Source of the DNA: Cryptomeria japonica
Lineage: Eukaryota > Streptophyta > Pinopsida > Cupressales > Cupressaceae
DNA: 64,000 bases
Assembly (NCBI RefSeq): GCF_030272615.1
Contig: NC_081408.1
Location: forward strand, 60,410,114 to 60,474,113
Direction: 5' to 3'
Part shown: positions 53,885-64,000 of the stretch, one piece after another
Layout of the letters: every line of letters starts with the position of its first letter
Position numbering within the stretch: the stretch's first letter is position 1
Program-made: the position numbers and the translations under genes
Notes under the pieces: model-generated
What the model was told of the DNA's origin: nothing
The model's input: only the letters and a program-made list of their open reading frames with translations
The model's database searches: none

Positions 53885-55441
53885 ATTTTCACTGATCCAT
53901 TACCTTCTCATACCTCTAATGCGATTGAGGCTAATGATTCCTCTGTCTCACCTGATGATCTTGTGTCTATAGCTCCGAATGTGATTAACTTCATAGAGCA
54001 GCAAGAAAACCCTAAAGAACCTTCCATCACATTCGATTCCAGTGAAACTATCAGGGCACCTGATGGTCCTTTATATATAGTTGCAAAAGTCAAGAATACA
54101 CCTTGCCGTGGAGTGCTTATTGATCCTTCTTGTACGGTTAATGTCATTACTGAAGAATTTATTTTTACTTTGCAATTGAATCAAGTAATCTATGACAAAA
54201 CAGATGTGGTTGTGAAATTATTTGATGCATTTTCTTCTCCTGCAATTGGTTCTATTACATTACCTATTGAAGTTTATAAAAAATCCCTTGATGTGGACTT
54301 TGCTATTATTCCATCATCCGAACAATTTCGTGTGAAGCTTGGCTATCCTTGGCTATCTTCCATGAAAGCTATTGCTTCTCCTATCCACAAGTGCTTGAAA
54401 TTTCCCCATAATGGTGAAGTTGTTACTGTCAATCATAGTCTCTTTAAACCAGCTGAAAGAACTTCTAGCGTTCCTATTGATTACTTTTGGCCTAAACAAT
54501 TCCAATCTCTTCCTCCGCAAAGTGATCATCTTTTCAAATCTTATCAAAAGTGGAAAAAAGATATGATCCTATCTCTAAGTGAACCTAGAACACCCAAACT
54601 TGACATTCCTATCATTCTTGAGAAGGAAGTTCTTCCTTTGAAAGATAAAACCAATGTCTTTCCCCAAGAAGATTCCCAACCCATCCCCATGGATGTGACT
54701 ATGTCTATGCCTCATAAACTTCCTAAAGGTAGACCTATACCTCCTCGTCATGATGGACTTGGTCTCCTTCCTAAACCAAATATTCCTCCCTTATATGGAG
54801 TAGTTCCTCCTCCTTCCTTTTATAGAGAGAAGAGAGCTTCCTCTTCTCCTATTGTTCAACCTAAAAGACCACAACCTAAACACCCAAGTGATAAGGATGA
54901 GAACATTCCTCCTCCTCACTCTTCTCAACTTCCTACTAAGACTAGACGAAATTGTTCTGCACGCGAACGCCGACGAAAGCGTCGTCTTAGGGCTCAAGCA
55001 GCCGCTTCTCAAACATTGCAATCTCCAAAAACACCTTCAACAAGCATTATTCCATTTTCTCCTCTGCCGAGCATTGAGCCAAAATCTCCTAAACATAAGA
55101 TGCATGATGGTCTTGATCCTGTGCGAGTTAAAGATCCTATTTTTATAAATCTTGATGATGATCTAGATGAAAATGTTATTCATGATGAAAATGTTACTCC
55201 TCTTGCTTCCGATAGTGAATATGAACTTGTTGATGTTGATAACCATTTATCTAATGCATTTTCTAAAGCACTTATCCTAGCTCCTAGACAAGAACAATGT
55301 GGCTCGGAACATGAACATAGCCCTCGTTTGGATCTTGTGATAGCTCCATCTGCTGTGTTGGATGTTCCTCCTCTAGCATGTTCCCTGCCTTCCCGAAACA
55401 TTGATCAGCAAGATCGGGGGGTAGATGACGTGCTAGACTAG
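53885..55441 (+). CDS. Protease-like ORF with altered active site and Pro/Arg-rich tail
   Basis: Open from just after the TAG at 53882, in the Gag frame, so it could be made by stop readthrough; the first usable internal starts are near 53963. Residues about 34-160 (counted from 53963) follow the retropepsin fold (PLYIVAKVKN, GVLIDPSCTVNVI, VKLGYPWLSSMKAIAS), but the usual D-S/T-G triplet reads D-P-S. Then comes a Pro-rich region, an Arg/Lys cluster (ARERRRKRRLRAQ, about residues 333-345), and an acidic end. No polymerase follows. It resembles the first part of a gypsy pol in which the enzymes were replaced. Function of the tail unknown. Confidence 0.85.
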   Translation: MFTDPLPSHTSNAIEANDSSVSPDDLVSIAPNVINFIEQQENPKEPSITFDSSETIRAPDGPLYIVAKVKNTPCRGVLIDPSCTVNVITEEFIFTLQLNQVIYDKTDVVVKLFDAFSSPAIGSITLPIEVYKKSLDVDFAIIPSSEQFRVKLGYPWLSSMKAIASPIHKCLKFPHNGEVVTVNHSLFKPAERTSSVPIDYFWPKQFQSLPPQSDHLFKSYQKWKKDMILSLSEPRTPKLDIPIILEKEVLPLKDKTNVFPQEDSQPIPMDVTMSMPHKLPKGRPIPPRHDGLGLLPKPNIPPLYGVVPPPSFYREKRASSSPIVQPKRPQPKHPSDKDENIPPPHSSQLPTKTRRNCSARERRRKRRLRAQAAASQTLQSPKTPSTSIIPFSPLPSIEPKSPKHKMHDGLDPVRVKDPIFINLDDDLDENVIHDENVTPLASDSEYELVDVDNHLSNAFSKALILAPRQEQCGSEHEHSPRLDLVIAPSAVLDVPPLACSLPSRNIDQQDRGVDDVLD

Positions 55442-56183
55442 TTTCATTAGCATAGCAGATTCTCTCCTCCTCTCTTTTGTTATTTCTTCTATGTGTTACT
55501 CTCATTCTTCTATTTGTTGTCCTTAGTGTTGTCTACTTGAGGACGATGCAAAGCATTGAGATCTCTCGATCTCTCTCATGTTGACTCAAAAGACACATGT
55601 GTTCCCTTCTTCTAGGTGACCTTCCTTGATTGGGGAATGAAGAACAATTATGCATACATACATATGATATACATGAATTATCATACAACATACTGACCCC
55701 GAGGAAAGAGAAGTCACCTTGTGCTTTGTGTTTTGTGTCTATTATCCTTGGGCTTATCTCACACTTGGGGGCTAAATCCTTGTGATAACGTGCTCCTTTC
55801 CTTCTCATTTCTTATATGTATCACTACCTTAAAGCAATCACCCCCGGTGAGGCGTGTGCGATCGCTTTAACGTAGGGGGCATACATCCCATTCATATCTT
55901 TTCAAGATACTTGAAAATTTCTTGGCGAATTTAGCTTTGCCTTGAAAATTTTTGATATCTTTCTTGCATGACTCATAGTGAGGGAACCTTACTACTGACA
56001 GTCATGGTTCTCCCTCGTGATCTTCCCTTTTACTTTGTCAATCGAAGTCGTAAGATCCTTAGTCCACTGGGGGCTTGGTGTATCTTGCCTCCTTGACGTG
56101 GTGAAAGTCTTTCAATATTGTTTCCTTGTACTTTACCGGAAGTATTGGCGTACGCTTATACTCCCGCTAAAGTGGGGGCTAAA
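55442..56183 (+). other. 3' untranslated region and polypurine tract
   Basis: 742 bp without coding frame, ending aaagtgggggctaaa (56169-56183) against the 3' LTR. The phrase gcacacttgggggctaaatcc-like at about 55765 gives a second purine-rich run. Confidence 0.7.
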
Positions 56184-57374
56184 TGTAGCATCCTAAAATT
56201 GCGACACTTGCAATTTCGACTGCATTTCGGTCTTCACGATGGCGACGCAACATGCAACCTGAATGGAGACCCCGAAACCCGATTATGACACTGAAAACTG
56301 CATTTTCTTGCACCCTGGCCTGAACCTCCTTTGCACCCTGCTGTCCCGGGAGGTGGGACCAGAGCGCCCAGCGCCCTGGTCCCCAGGACCATGGCGCCCA
56401 ACGCCCTGGTCCCTGGGTCCTATTTTGGGCCCGGTCTCTTTTGGACTTCGGGCCTTTTTGTTTGCAAATTGGAAAATTAACTTTCCTGGTCGGCCTAAGG
56501 TCGAGAAAATCAGTCTATCAGCCCTAATTTGGATATATGATGAAATATGATGAAAAAGGCGTGGAAACTATACTCAAGCATTCAAGCATTCAAGCATTCC
56601 TTCTAAGTCTCCATTCAAGGCCAAGTGTTGCATTCAAGACAAGGATTCAACCATTGAAGAGGAGATCACATATTACAACATACTACATACAACAACATAC
56701 AACATCTAAACCTTCGCACATAAGGATACAAACATCCTTAGAACAAGGTATTAGTACTTGTTTTACATTACAGACATTTACATTTACAGCACTTGCTCAT
56801 TTCTTGGTTAATTCCAAAACCGGGGTTTGACCTAAAGGCAAACCCCTAATCCCTAACCCCCCATCGTCTTCGTTTTTCTGTGTGTAGGTTGCAGGTACAC
56901 GGCTGAAATTGAAGATCTGGAATCCTTGTGCAGAGACGAACAGATCCCCCTTCGTTTCGCGGATTTTTCGGAGGACCGTGGCGTCGGGCACCATCGTCCC
57001 GACAACTTTTGCTCAAATTTGCAGGACAGCGCCGTATCGACATTTTACTGCTAATTCCAGGTCCGCAGCTTCATATCATATCCCTATCTCAGTTTATAAG
57101 TGAATCTTTGTCACTTTCTATGTATTCCTAGCTTAATTCCTCTATGCACATTCTTTACAAAAGAGGGTAGCCTTGCTTTCTTAACCCTTGAAATGCATTT
57201 AGCATCCAATCTTGCATTGTGTGGGATTGGATCTTGTGGGTTTCAACCCCTCTTTTGAATGTAAAGTCTCTCCCCTAAGTGAAAACCATCAACCCTAGCG
57301 GGTCTCCCTTCTCTCTCCTTGGAGTTGGAAGAGGGGAGAGCAACTAGGGTTCGATCGCGATTTTCCGCTTTACA
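56184..57374 (+). repeat. 3' LTR of the gypsy-type element
   Basis: 1191 bp, TGTAGCATCC...GCTTTACA. Compared with the 5' LTR it has an extra GC-rich copy of about 30 bp (near 56385-56415) and one fewer 10 bp unit at 56574-56600. Followed by ggttg (57375-57379). Confidence 0.95.
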
Positions 57375-57379
57375 GGTTG

Positions 57380-60300
57380 AATAATATATTTATTGCTCGA
57401 TTGAAGGTTTAGCTTAAGTAGGAAAGAGTAAATTATAAATATAGTCATTTATGTCATTGGATATATGTGTGAGAGAATTTGATATAACAAGAGGTATTGA
57501 GACATTGAAAGAAGGAGATGATAAACTTTAAAATTAGGTTCTTGACTCTAGTTGATAGACATTAAAAAAAAATTCAAATAAAATATGATTCTTTTGTGGG
57601 GTTTTTGACCAAAACATTTTCCCCACATAAATGCTTGTGTAATGTGTTGATCTATGTGTACTCTACAATTTATATTCCCATTATCTTTTCATGCAATATT
57701 TTTACTTTCATGTTCAATGATCAACTACTTAAAGATCCTAATTTTGACATAATACTAAAGAAAATCAAAGTATGCTACTTAATTTTTGTAGGTTTGATTT
57801 AAAATAGTTATATTGGTTACCATTATTTGTTCACAACAATTATCTCCATTCTCAAACCACATTTTACATAAAACTAGTAATTTTAAATATTTATCAAGCA
57901 ATGGCATTGGCCCTAGTGTTATCCAAAGACAAGTGCCATGATGAAGTGTAGGAAGTTGAAGTGCAAAAGTAGTACATCATGATGTAGGTAGCCCTCATTT
58001 AGTGACTACTCATCTTTAAAATTGCTTCTAGAAATACAGCCTTATGGGAAATTCAGTGATGGGGAACTTGTGTGTTTTCATTGAGTAACCTTTGGGATTT
58101 TAAAAGATGACTCTTCATTCATGGGGAGGGAGAGGGGAAGAAGGAACATAAAAACAAATCTAATCTAAGATGAGAGCCTGAAAGGATAATTCTGTCAAAT
58201 AAATGGCACAAAGAACTTCATATACATGTATTTCTAAGGCCCATTCAACAATCTACATGCCCAAACATATCTCAAGATACATTTAAAGATTATTTAACAT
58301 GAAACAATGCACATATAAGAACATCTAACAAAAGAAAGAGTCTATAACATGATCCAATTAGTAGAGTTCAAGCATACATTACTATAGTCAAGATTAAAAT
58401 TTGAAAACACATAGAAAACTATCAATGAGTGTTGAATAAAATAGTCACAAAGGCCTAAGATACAATCTGATTGATTTAATTTAGGGGTACAAAAATAACT
58501 TTGAGGCTACAATTCCTACACAAGAAGCTTTCTATAGTTCTTGAAAAAAATAAAAGTTTGGAACCCTTGATTATACAAAAAAACCCTCTATATATAGAGG
58601 AAAGATTAACCACCCGCTACCAAAAACAAGAAGACATCATGAAAATAGACCAGTTGGGACTCTGTACTCATCTTGCAGATTCATCAAATATCATGAAAGC
58701 GATGACCACTCTGGCCTTTTGCATAGACAGACACACCTTTCTATTTATTGGATTAGAAAAAGCATCCTCAACGTTCCCCTGCAACGAACTCCTTGGAGTT
58801 ATCTAGAACAAAGCCGCAAAATTGGTTCACAACTAATAATTTTATAATCCACCTCATGAGAAATGCCTTTCTTTTGAAAAATGAACACTTGGAGCTTTCT
58901 GGAGATTGCTCTGGATGAATATGTGGCAACAGGATAGGGAGTCTCACCTTTCAGCGAAACTGCGACCTAAAAGGTCCCTTGATGCTATTGCGTGTCTTTC
59001 AAAATACGTTGTGCTTAAAAGTGTGCAAGTCCCGTGGGAGAAAAGAGATGATGCCACATGACACTCGGGTGAGACTTTGAGGCCAAAGGAAAATGAAGCC
59101 ATTGAAAAGGTGCACCATGCCAACACATGACAAGCTCGTGTGAGATACAACTTGGAACACCTCGAGCAAGGAGAAAACATACTTAGCCCCCGCCCCCCCC
59201 GCTCCCACCCCCACCCCAAACCCCCCCCCCCCCTCCCCCCCCCATAAAAAAGGAAAAACTTTGTGGATGTAACAAGAATTAAAATTCACAATGACATTAC
59301 CATTTTTTAAAGAAGCCTATCCCAAAAAATGGAGTAGCTACATATTGAATCTCTAACCCATCTCTTTCTTTCTCTAGGTTATTGTTTATCGTAGACAATT
59401 GAAACTACTTGAAACTAATGTGTATTTCACTTGTGTGACATAAGCTACTCATTTCACATATTTTATTTGTTTTGGAGGCTCATATGGAGTTCTCATGCCA
59501 AGGAGAACATGAGAAGAATCCAAGAACAATCCATTACTTTACATGGACCAAATATCCTTTTAAATTTTTTGAATATTTGAAATGTACACTCATATTAGAT
59601 TCACATGCACCTTAAAGTGGGAGCAAAATGCAATGCCAAAATCAACATATCCATACACATTCTCATTTAGTTTTGAGCCCATTTTGATGGAACATATTGA
59701 TACAATTACATATCAATAAGTGACACATTCTTGTGCTAATTTTGACTCATGGATTGATCCTTATCCATACCTATTTCATCCCCTTTAGACACATTCCCAC
59801 ATATTTATCATTTATTAGCCATCTCCACCCCTATTTGCACATATTTCTATACTTTTTCTTTTTGCCTTGATCTAATCATTTCCCTTATCCAATTCCTTTT
59901 ATACCACTCAAGATTGAAATTGAAATTCAAACATTAAAATTTAAACCTCAAAAATTCCATTTCTTTTATAAGATGTTGTGAGCCAATGTGATATCTTTTT
60001 TTGTTATAATTCGTTGCTATATCTCGATATTCAAATACATTCAATGTGCACATAAAATCATATATGTGAATACATATGAAAATATAAAATAAGGAAGTAA
60101 CAAGGAGAAACCACCAAAGCTCATTTCTTTTTTACAGGGACCACGAATCATAGTCTATATTAGAAACATTTAAGGAATATACATATTTCTACATGTTGTC
60201 TTCTATTAGAATTGTGAAGCAATTTGTATAGGGCATTGATGTAGGAGAAATTGATCTTAGAGATTTGATAATCTCCCATAAGGTATTAATATAAATTGCC

Positions 60301-62208
60301 TCGATAGATTTAGTTACAAGAAAGGCAAAGGTGAATGGACTTTTTGTAGCGTCATTAAAATTACTCATTTTATTAGGGAGTCCAATTTCACACTCTCCTA
60401 GCACTTATTTTAATGTTCTTCATTCCTCTATGCATTATAGGACTCTTTCTAGTATTTAATTAATATTTAATTCATGATTGTGAGTCCTCTCTTAATTTAA
60501 ATCTTATCACACTCCGTCCTTAATTTTGGGTGTGGCCTTTATCTTTTATCCATTATAAATCCCACCCCATTAAAAATTTCATAAAAGATTTTGTCATGTT
60601 TAAACATCAGTATTTTTCATAGAAAGTGTAGATCTAAAATCAAGATCCTATTATCTCATGACCCTAAAATTTTGGGCATATTTTGTTAGGTCCATGTTTC
60701 CTAGCATTAGTGACCAATTCTTTTGCCAAAATTTTGGGAGGTTAAAGAGTTGGTCTTGCCATTTCCAGAGCTATCCTTGATGTAAAAAAATAATAATTCT
60801 AACTCGACCTTTTATCAATTTAAAGTTAGGATTTCATATACATGCGACTTTCCTCATTTGTGATATGAATCAATTATGCAAATTGAGATATCCTTATAAA
60901 GTGAAGGACCTACCTAAGGTGAAGTTCAAAATTTGCAAATTTAAGGATAAATAAACTGTATGTGGGAAAAGTGGTGCAATGAAACGAAAATTACAAAATC
61001 ATGACTAGTCCACACACCAATGGGACTCTTGGTGCAAGTTATGGAGCTATATGGAATAGCTCAACTTCCCAAGGGATTTTCCATTGTTCTCTATCTCACA
61101 AGACCCCTTAAGCCAATGCCTTTACTCTTAGATCACTGAGCAAAGTGACTTAGGGATGAGAATCATGAGAATGAAGGATGCTTTTGATCAATCTAACATG
61201 AATGCAATCCTAATGTGCATGATATTAAAAGATGAACTAACTAGCATGCGTGTGATGATAAGATGAAAGGATTAGTAACAAGACTATCCTAAGATGATAT
61301 ACTAGCTTAATATGATTTTTATGATAAAGAGAAATACTTCTAAAATGCTTATTAGATTATTTCTATTTAAAGAGGGATTGAAATGCTTGATAAAAATGAG
61401 TATAAGTGTGATGCTAAATACTTGGATATGAGAATGAGAGAATGAGGGCTCTATTTATAGGAAAAAGAAGACAATGAATGGTCAAGATTGGATGATCTTA
61501 CCAAGGGCTAGGATTGAAAGTTATCAATCCATGCACTCAATTCTCACCAATGAAATGGTGACAATTGTCAACAAGAGACTGCTTGAGAGGAGATGCAAGA
61601 AGCATTAAATGCTTGAGAAGACCTCATGGTTACCTTAGAAGGTAAAGGTAAAGGTTTAGGTTAGGGTCATCCATTGGATAAATCTTTTACCCAAGGGGTA
61701 AACTCTTGTGCAAGGGTTAAAGGGATAACCAAGGGTAAAGCAATGAATGCTTGATGATACCCTTGGGTTAGATGAAGGTTGAGTTAGGCAAAAAGTCTCT
61801 AACCATGCCAAAAGGATTAGTTAACCATTAATGGTTTGGAAGACTTTGGGGACAAATTTGTAAGAGTCCTTCCAAATTTTGGGGAACTCAACAATTTAGC
61901 TTGTTGAAGGCATAAAGGTTTTAATGCCTTTGTAAGACTTTACTCCAAATTTGAGAAGTGACATCCTCAAATTTAGGGAAAAGGAGACAATTGAAGGGTT
62001 TAGGCTAATTGATTAGGATTCTATAGGTTCTAGAAGAATCTAGAAAGAGCGTTAGGAGGCAAGTGAGAGATGTAGGAGAATGCAAGTGGATAGAGGATAA
62101 TTTTAATTAAAATAAATTGCTTTATTTCAACAAAATAGATGCATGTGGGGGATTTAAATAAATTAGATTTATTTATTTGAAGTGAATAATTTAATTAAAT
62201 GTAATTTT
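57380..62208. other. Intergenic region, no gene assigned
   Basis: AT-rich, with a C-rich run at 59187-59243. Short frames (58501-58806, 60189-60404) resemble nothing known. Parts may be decayed LTRs, such as 60450-60620 and 61180-62100, but no paired repeat was found. Confidence 0.45.
59187..59243. repeat. C-rich low-complexity run (G-rich on minus)
   Basis: About 57 bp with only a few non-C bases, including runs of 14 and 9 C. It could form G-quadruplex/i-motif structures and is prone to length change or sequencing error. Confidence 0.9.
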
Positions 62209-63010
62209 TGTTAGGATTCCCACAGATACTGAGAGGGGGGGGTGGTGAATCAGTATCTAACCGGTTAAAAGATTTTCTTAACTTAAAACATGTAAAGCAT
62301 ATCAATACTGTATACCGGTAAACAAGAAATAATGCAACTAATAGAGATAACAACAACCACATGAAAAATACACCATAACATAGTAGTTTAACGAGGAAAC
62401 CTGGTGTGGGAAAAACCTCGGTGGGATTTGTGACCCACAATATTCACTTACTGGCCAATAAGAGAATATTACTGCTACAAGAGGGGCCTGCACATGCAGG
62501 AAGGCCAAGTGCCTAGAGCTCACTACTCAGTTACAAAATGGGAAGTCTCACTGACTTACAAAATGGATTATATAAATCCAATGTCTTGTACTGCTTCAAA
62601 ATAGCATCTACTATGCCAGATCCAGTACTGGTTTATAGCTCTGCTTCATACATAAACCCTTAACCTATAATTTGCACAATAGGTCTGCCTTATTTCGCCT
62701 ATATATTTCCTTCCTTCTATTGCAAAATATTCTACAATGATCTCTTACATATATGAGTCATTTTACAACTTGCCAAGTCGGCTTACAATGATTTTACAAT
62801 AATTAACAAAATATATTACAAATAAAATTCCTGTTAGCTTCTGTGCCGGTATGCTTCCTTTTACTACCGGTGGTCTCTGTGCCGGTGTAGAGTCTGTCTT
62901 TGCCGGTGCTAGTAAATTGTCTTGCCAGTGTCATAGGATTGTAAGGTTTCCATCAATGACAAAAACTTCAATCACCTACAATATCTCATTGGAGTGTGCA
63001 TTTGCCAACA
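62209..63010 (-). repeat. 3' LTR of the partial minus-strand element
   Basis: 802 bp, plus-strand TGTTAGGATTCC...TTGCCAACA. Shares with 47979-48924 the ctgagaggggggg start, cacaatatt/cagggccc-type middle phrases (gggatttgtgacccacaatat) and the CAACA end. Confidence 0.85.
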
Positions 63011-63024
63011 ATCTCCCCCTTTGG
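63011..63024 (-). other. Polypurine tract of the partial element
   Basis: On the minus strand CCAAAGGGGGAGAT, identical to 42675-42662. Confidence 0.8.
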
Positions 63025-63416
63025 CATTGATGGCAACACTCATGAGAAAAATCCAAAAATTGTTATCCAAAAGAGTCTGCCGGAATTGTCTTACCAAAAA
63101 TTTGTGTACCAAAAGAATATGTGCTCCCCTTGAGCTAATGTGTCATTTGTTGGTTATTTTTCTCATTCCACTACTCCCACTTTGGCATCAATGACAAAGG
63201 TTGTCAAGGTGTCAATTGAGTGTGGTTTCCTGTTTCATCCTTGTAACCGGTTGGTTACAATTTGAAATAGATCTGCCAAAACTAGATTCAAGCTCTCAAT
63301 GAACTTTTTGGTGTCTTTTATTGCGGCCTCAGTCCTCTAAACTATACCGGTGAGGTGTTGCATTTGCTCTGCCGGTGTTTTCTGTCTTTGAATCAAAGCA
63401 TCAGATATTTCTTTTC

Positions 63417-64000
63417 TTAAGGAGGCGAGGTAATCCAATTTGGACTAAGTCTCCATTGTAGATCTTTAGCCTTTTCTTTTATTCTTTCCTTCTCTCTTTC
63501 CAACTTTAGTAGTTCTTCCTCAAAACCTGTTATTTTCTGCTCAAAAATTGATAATGAATCAGATGAATTAATGAAATTATTAGCTAGTTGATTTATTCTC
63601 TCCTGTACCTTGCTGATTTTCTTGTCTGTATCCACTGTCAAAAAGTTAGTTTTACATGTATCCCTGTACAAAGTTTTAAATTCCTTCAGTGTACTACACA
63701 GTTTCCGTAAAAGAGTGTCAAATTTTCTTGTACACTTCTTTATTTCCTCCTCAAAGAATTTGTGTTTTTCTTTCTGTAGTCTCTCCTTGAATGCTTCCTC
63801 TTTTATTTGTTCAACTGTCACAGTGTTGTCAGTAATATACTTAGACAAAGTGTCAAGTTGACCTAAAGAATCTTTGTTATCTATATTACACTTAGGTGCT
63901 ATCATTTTCAAAATTAGAATTGTGTCATCAATTGCCTTGTATGCTTGTGAGCTACACTCTATTATCTTCTTGATGGAATCCAGAAGAACTTCTGTTACAT
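63417..64000 (-). CDS. C-terminal end of the unknown coiled-coil ORF (partial)
   Basis: Open on the minus strand from the window edge to the stop at 63417-63419, about 194 codons with no lesion. Upstream of the first internal Met it reads LLDSIKKIIECSSQAYKAID. The body is Lys/Glu-rich with heptads and contains TVDTDKKISKVQERINQLAN, conserved with the 42936-43448 frame. The intact state contrasts with the broken copy at 43449-46469. Role unknown; likely a structural coiled coil. Confidence 0.75.
   Translation of the reverse strand, partial: VTEVLLDSIKKIIECSSQAYKAIDDTILILKMIAPKCNIDNKDSLGQLDTLSKYITDNTVTVEQIKEEAFKERLQKEKHKFFEEEIKKCTRKFDTLLRKLCSTLKEFKTLYRDTCKTNFLTVDTDKKISKVQERINQLANNFINSSDSLSIFEQKITGFEEELLKLEREKERIKEKAKDLQWRLSPNWITSPP

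Larger units (their letters stand above)
49643..57374 (+). mobile_element. Young gypsy-type non-autonomous LTR retrotransposon (complete)
   Basis: 7.7 kb with LTRs 49643-50812 and 56184-57374, a perfect 5 bp duplication ggttg, a primer site, a 1.16 kb leader, an intact gag (51998-53875), a protease-like ORF in the same frame (53885-55441) and a polypurine tract (56169-56183). Reverse transcriptase, RNase H and integrase are absent, yet gag is intact and the LTRs differ by only about a dozen substitutions plus two length changes. It therefore appears recently mobile by using another element's enzymes. Confidence 0.95.
62209..64000 (-). mobile_element. Second minus-strand element with the unknown ORF (partial)
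   Basis: The 3' LTR (63010-62209), polypurine tract and the end of the unknown ORF are in the window; the rest lies beyond 64000. LTR start, polypurine tract and coiled-coil protein all have counterparts in the 41789-48924 element, but the nucleotide sequence is well diverged, so this is a related subfamily. Confidence 0.85.

Noticed and set aside
58501-58806. 101-codon plus-strand frame
   Set aside because: No domain, no neighbouring element structure and weak start context; probably chance.

Overview
This window is nuclear DNA from a plant with a large, repeat-filled genome, most likely a gymnosperm (conifer). That assignment is an inference from the mixture of decayed Ty3/gypsy and Ty1/copia elements, LINEs, a Helitron and AT-rich spacers, and from the almost complete lack of host genes. 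Only one convincing host gene is present: a small intact ORF for a DPH3/CSL-type zinc-binding protein at 24017-24271.

Regions 1-24000. A broken chromovirus pol end with its 3' LTR (1-2590) is followed by a probable second LTR. A complete copia-type element (A, 4518-8418) comes next; it has gag and protease but an unfamiliar acidic reading frame in place of pol. A 2.3 kb inverted repeat (8442-10759) follows, made of two head-to-head LTR-like arms, and it borders a decayed minus-strand gypsy-type internal region rich in tandem repeats (10760-17686). A Helitron replicase/helicase remnant (about 19200-22560) carries an 814 bp LINE-derived insertion with a 14 bp target duplication. A solo LTR of the element A family (22563-23023), with a perfect 5 bp target duplication, lies at its end.

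Regions 24000-37000. The DPH3-like gene sits in spacer DNA with two local duplications. An ORF1-only LINE (30109-31730) is bounded by a perfect 18 bp target duplication. A 0.5 kb palindrome (33949-34482) is built from two inverted copies of the LTR end seen at 2330-2590.

Regions 36900-49640 are a nested stack. An old minus-strand LINE ORF2 is split by copia-type element B (37267-40325, target duplication tatgt) and by a minus-strand LTR element (41789-48924, target site tatac). The latter is itself split by a 344 bp TRIM (45413-45756, target duplication tttcc). A tRNA-derived SINE-like sequence lies at 49340-49545.

Regions 49640-64000. A young, complete gypsy-type element (49643-57374, target duplication ggttg) encodes gag plus a protease-like ORF with a replaced active-site triplet, and no reverse transcriptase. 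Spacer follows, including a long C run. The window ends inside a second minus-strand element (62209-64000+) related to the one at 41789-48924.

Common theme: all four structurally complete LTR elements lack recognisable reverse transcriptase and integrase, so they would depend on enzymes supplied by other elements. Two of them (A and B) share one unknown 3' module. The 41789 and 62209 elements share another unknown protein. These two lineage-specific non-pol modules are the most promising undescribed content here.
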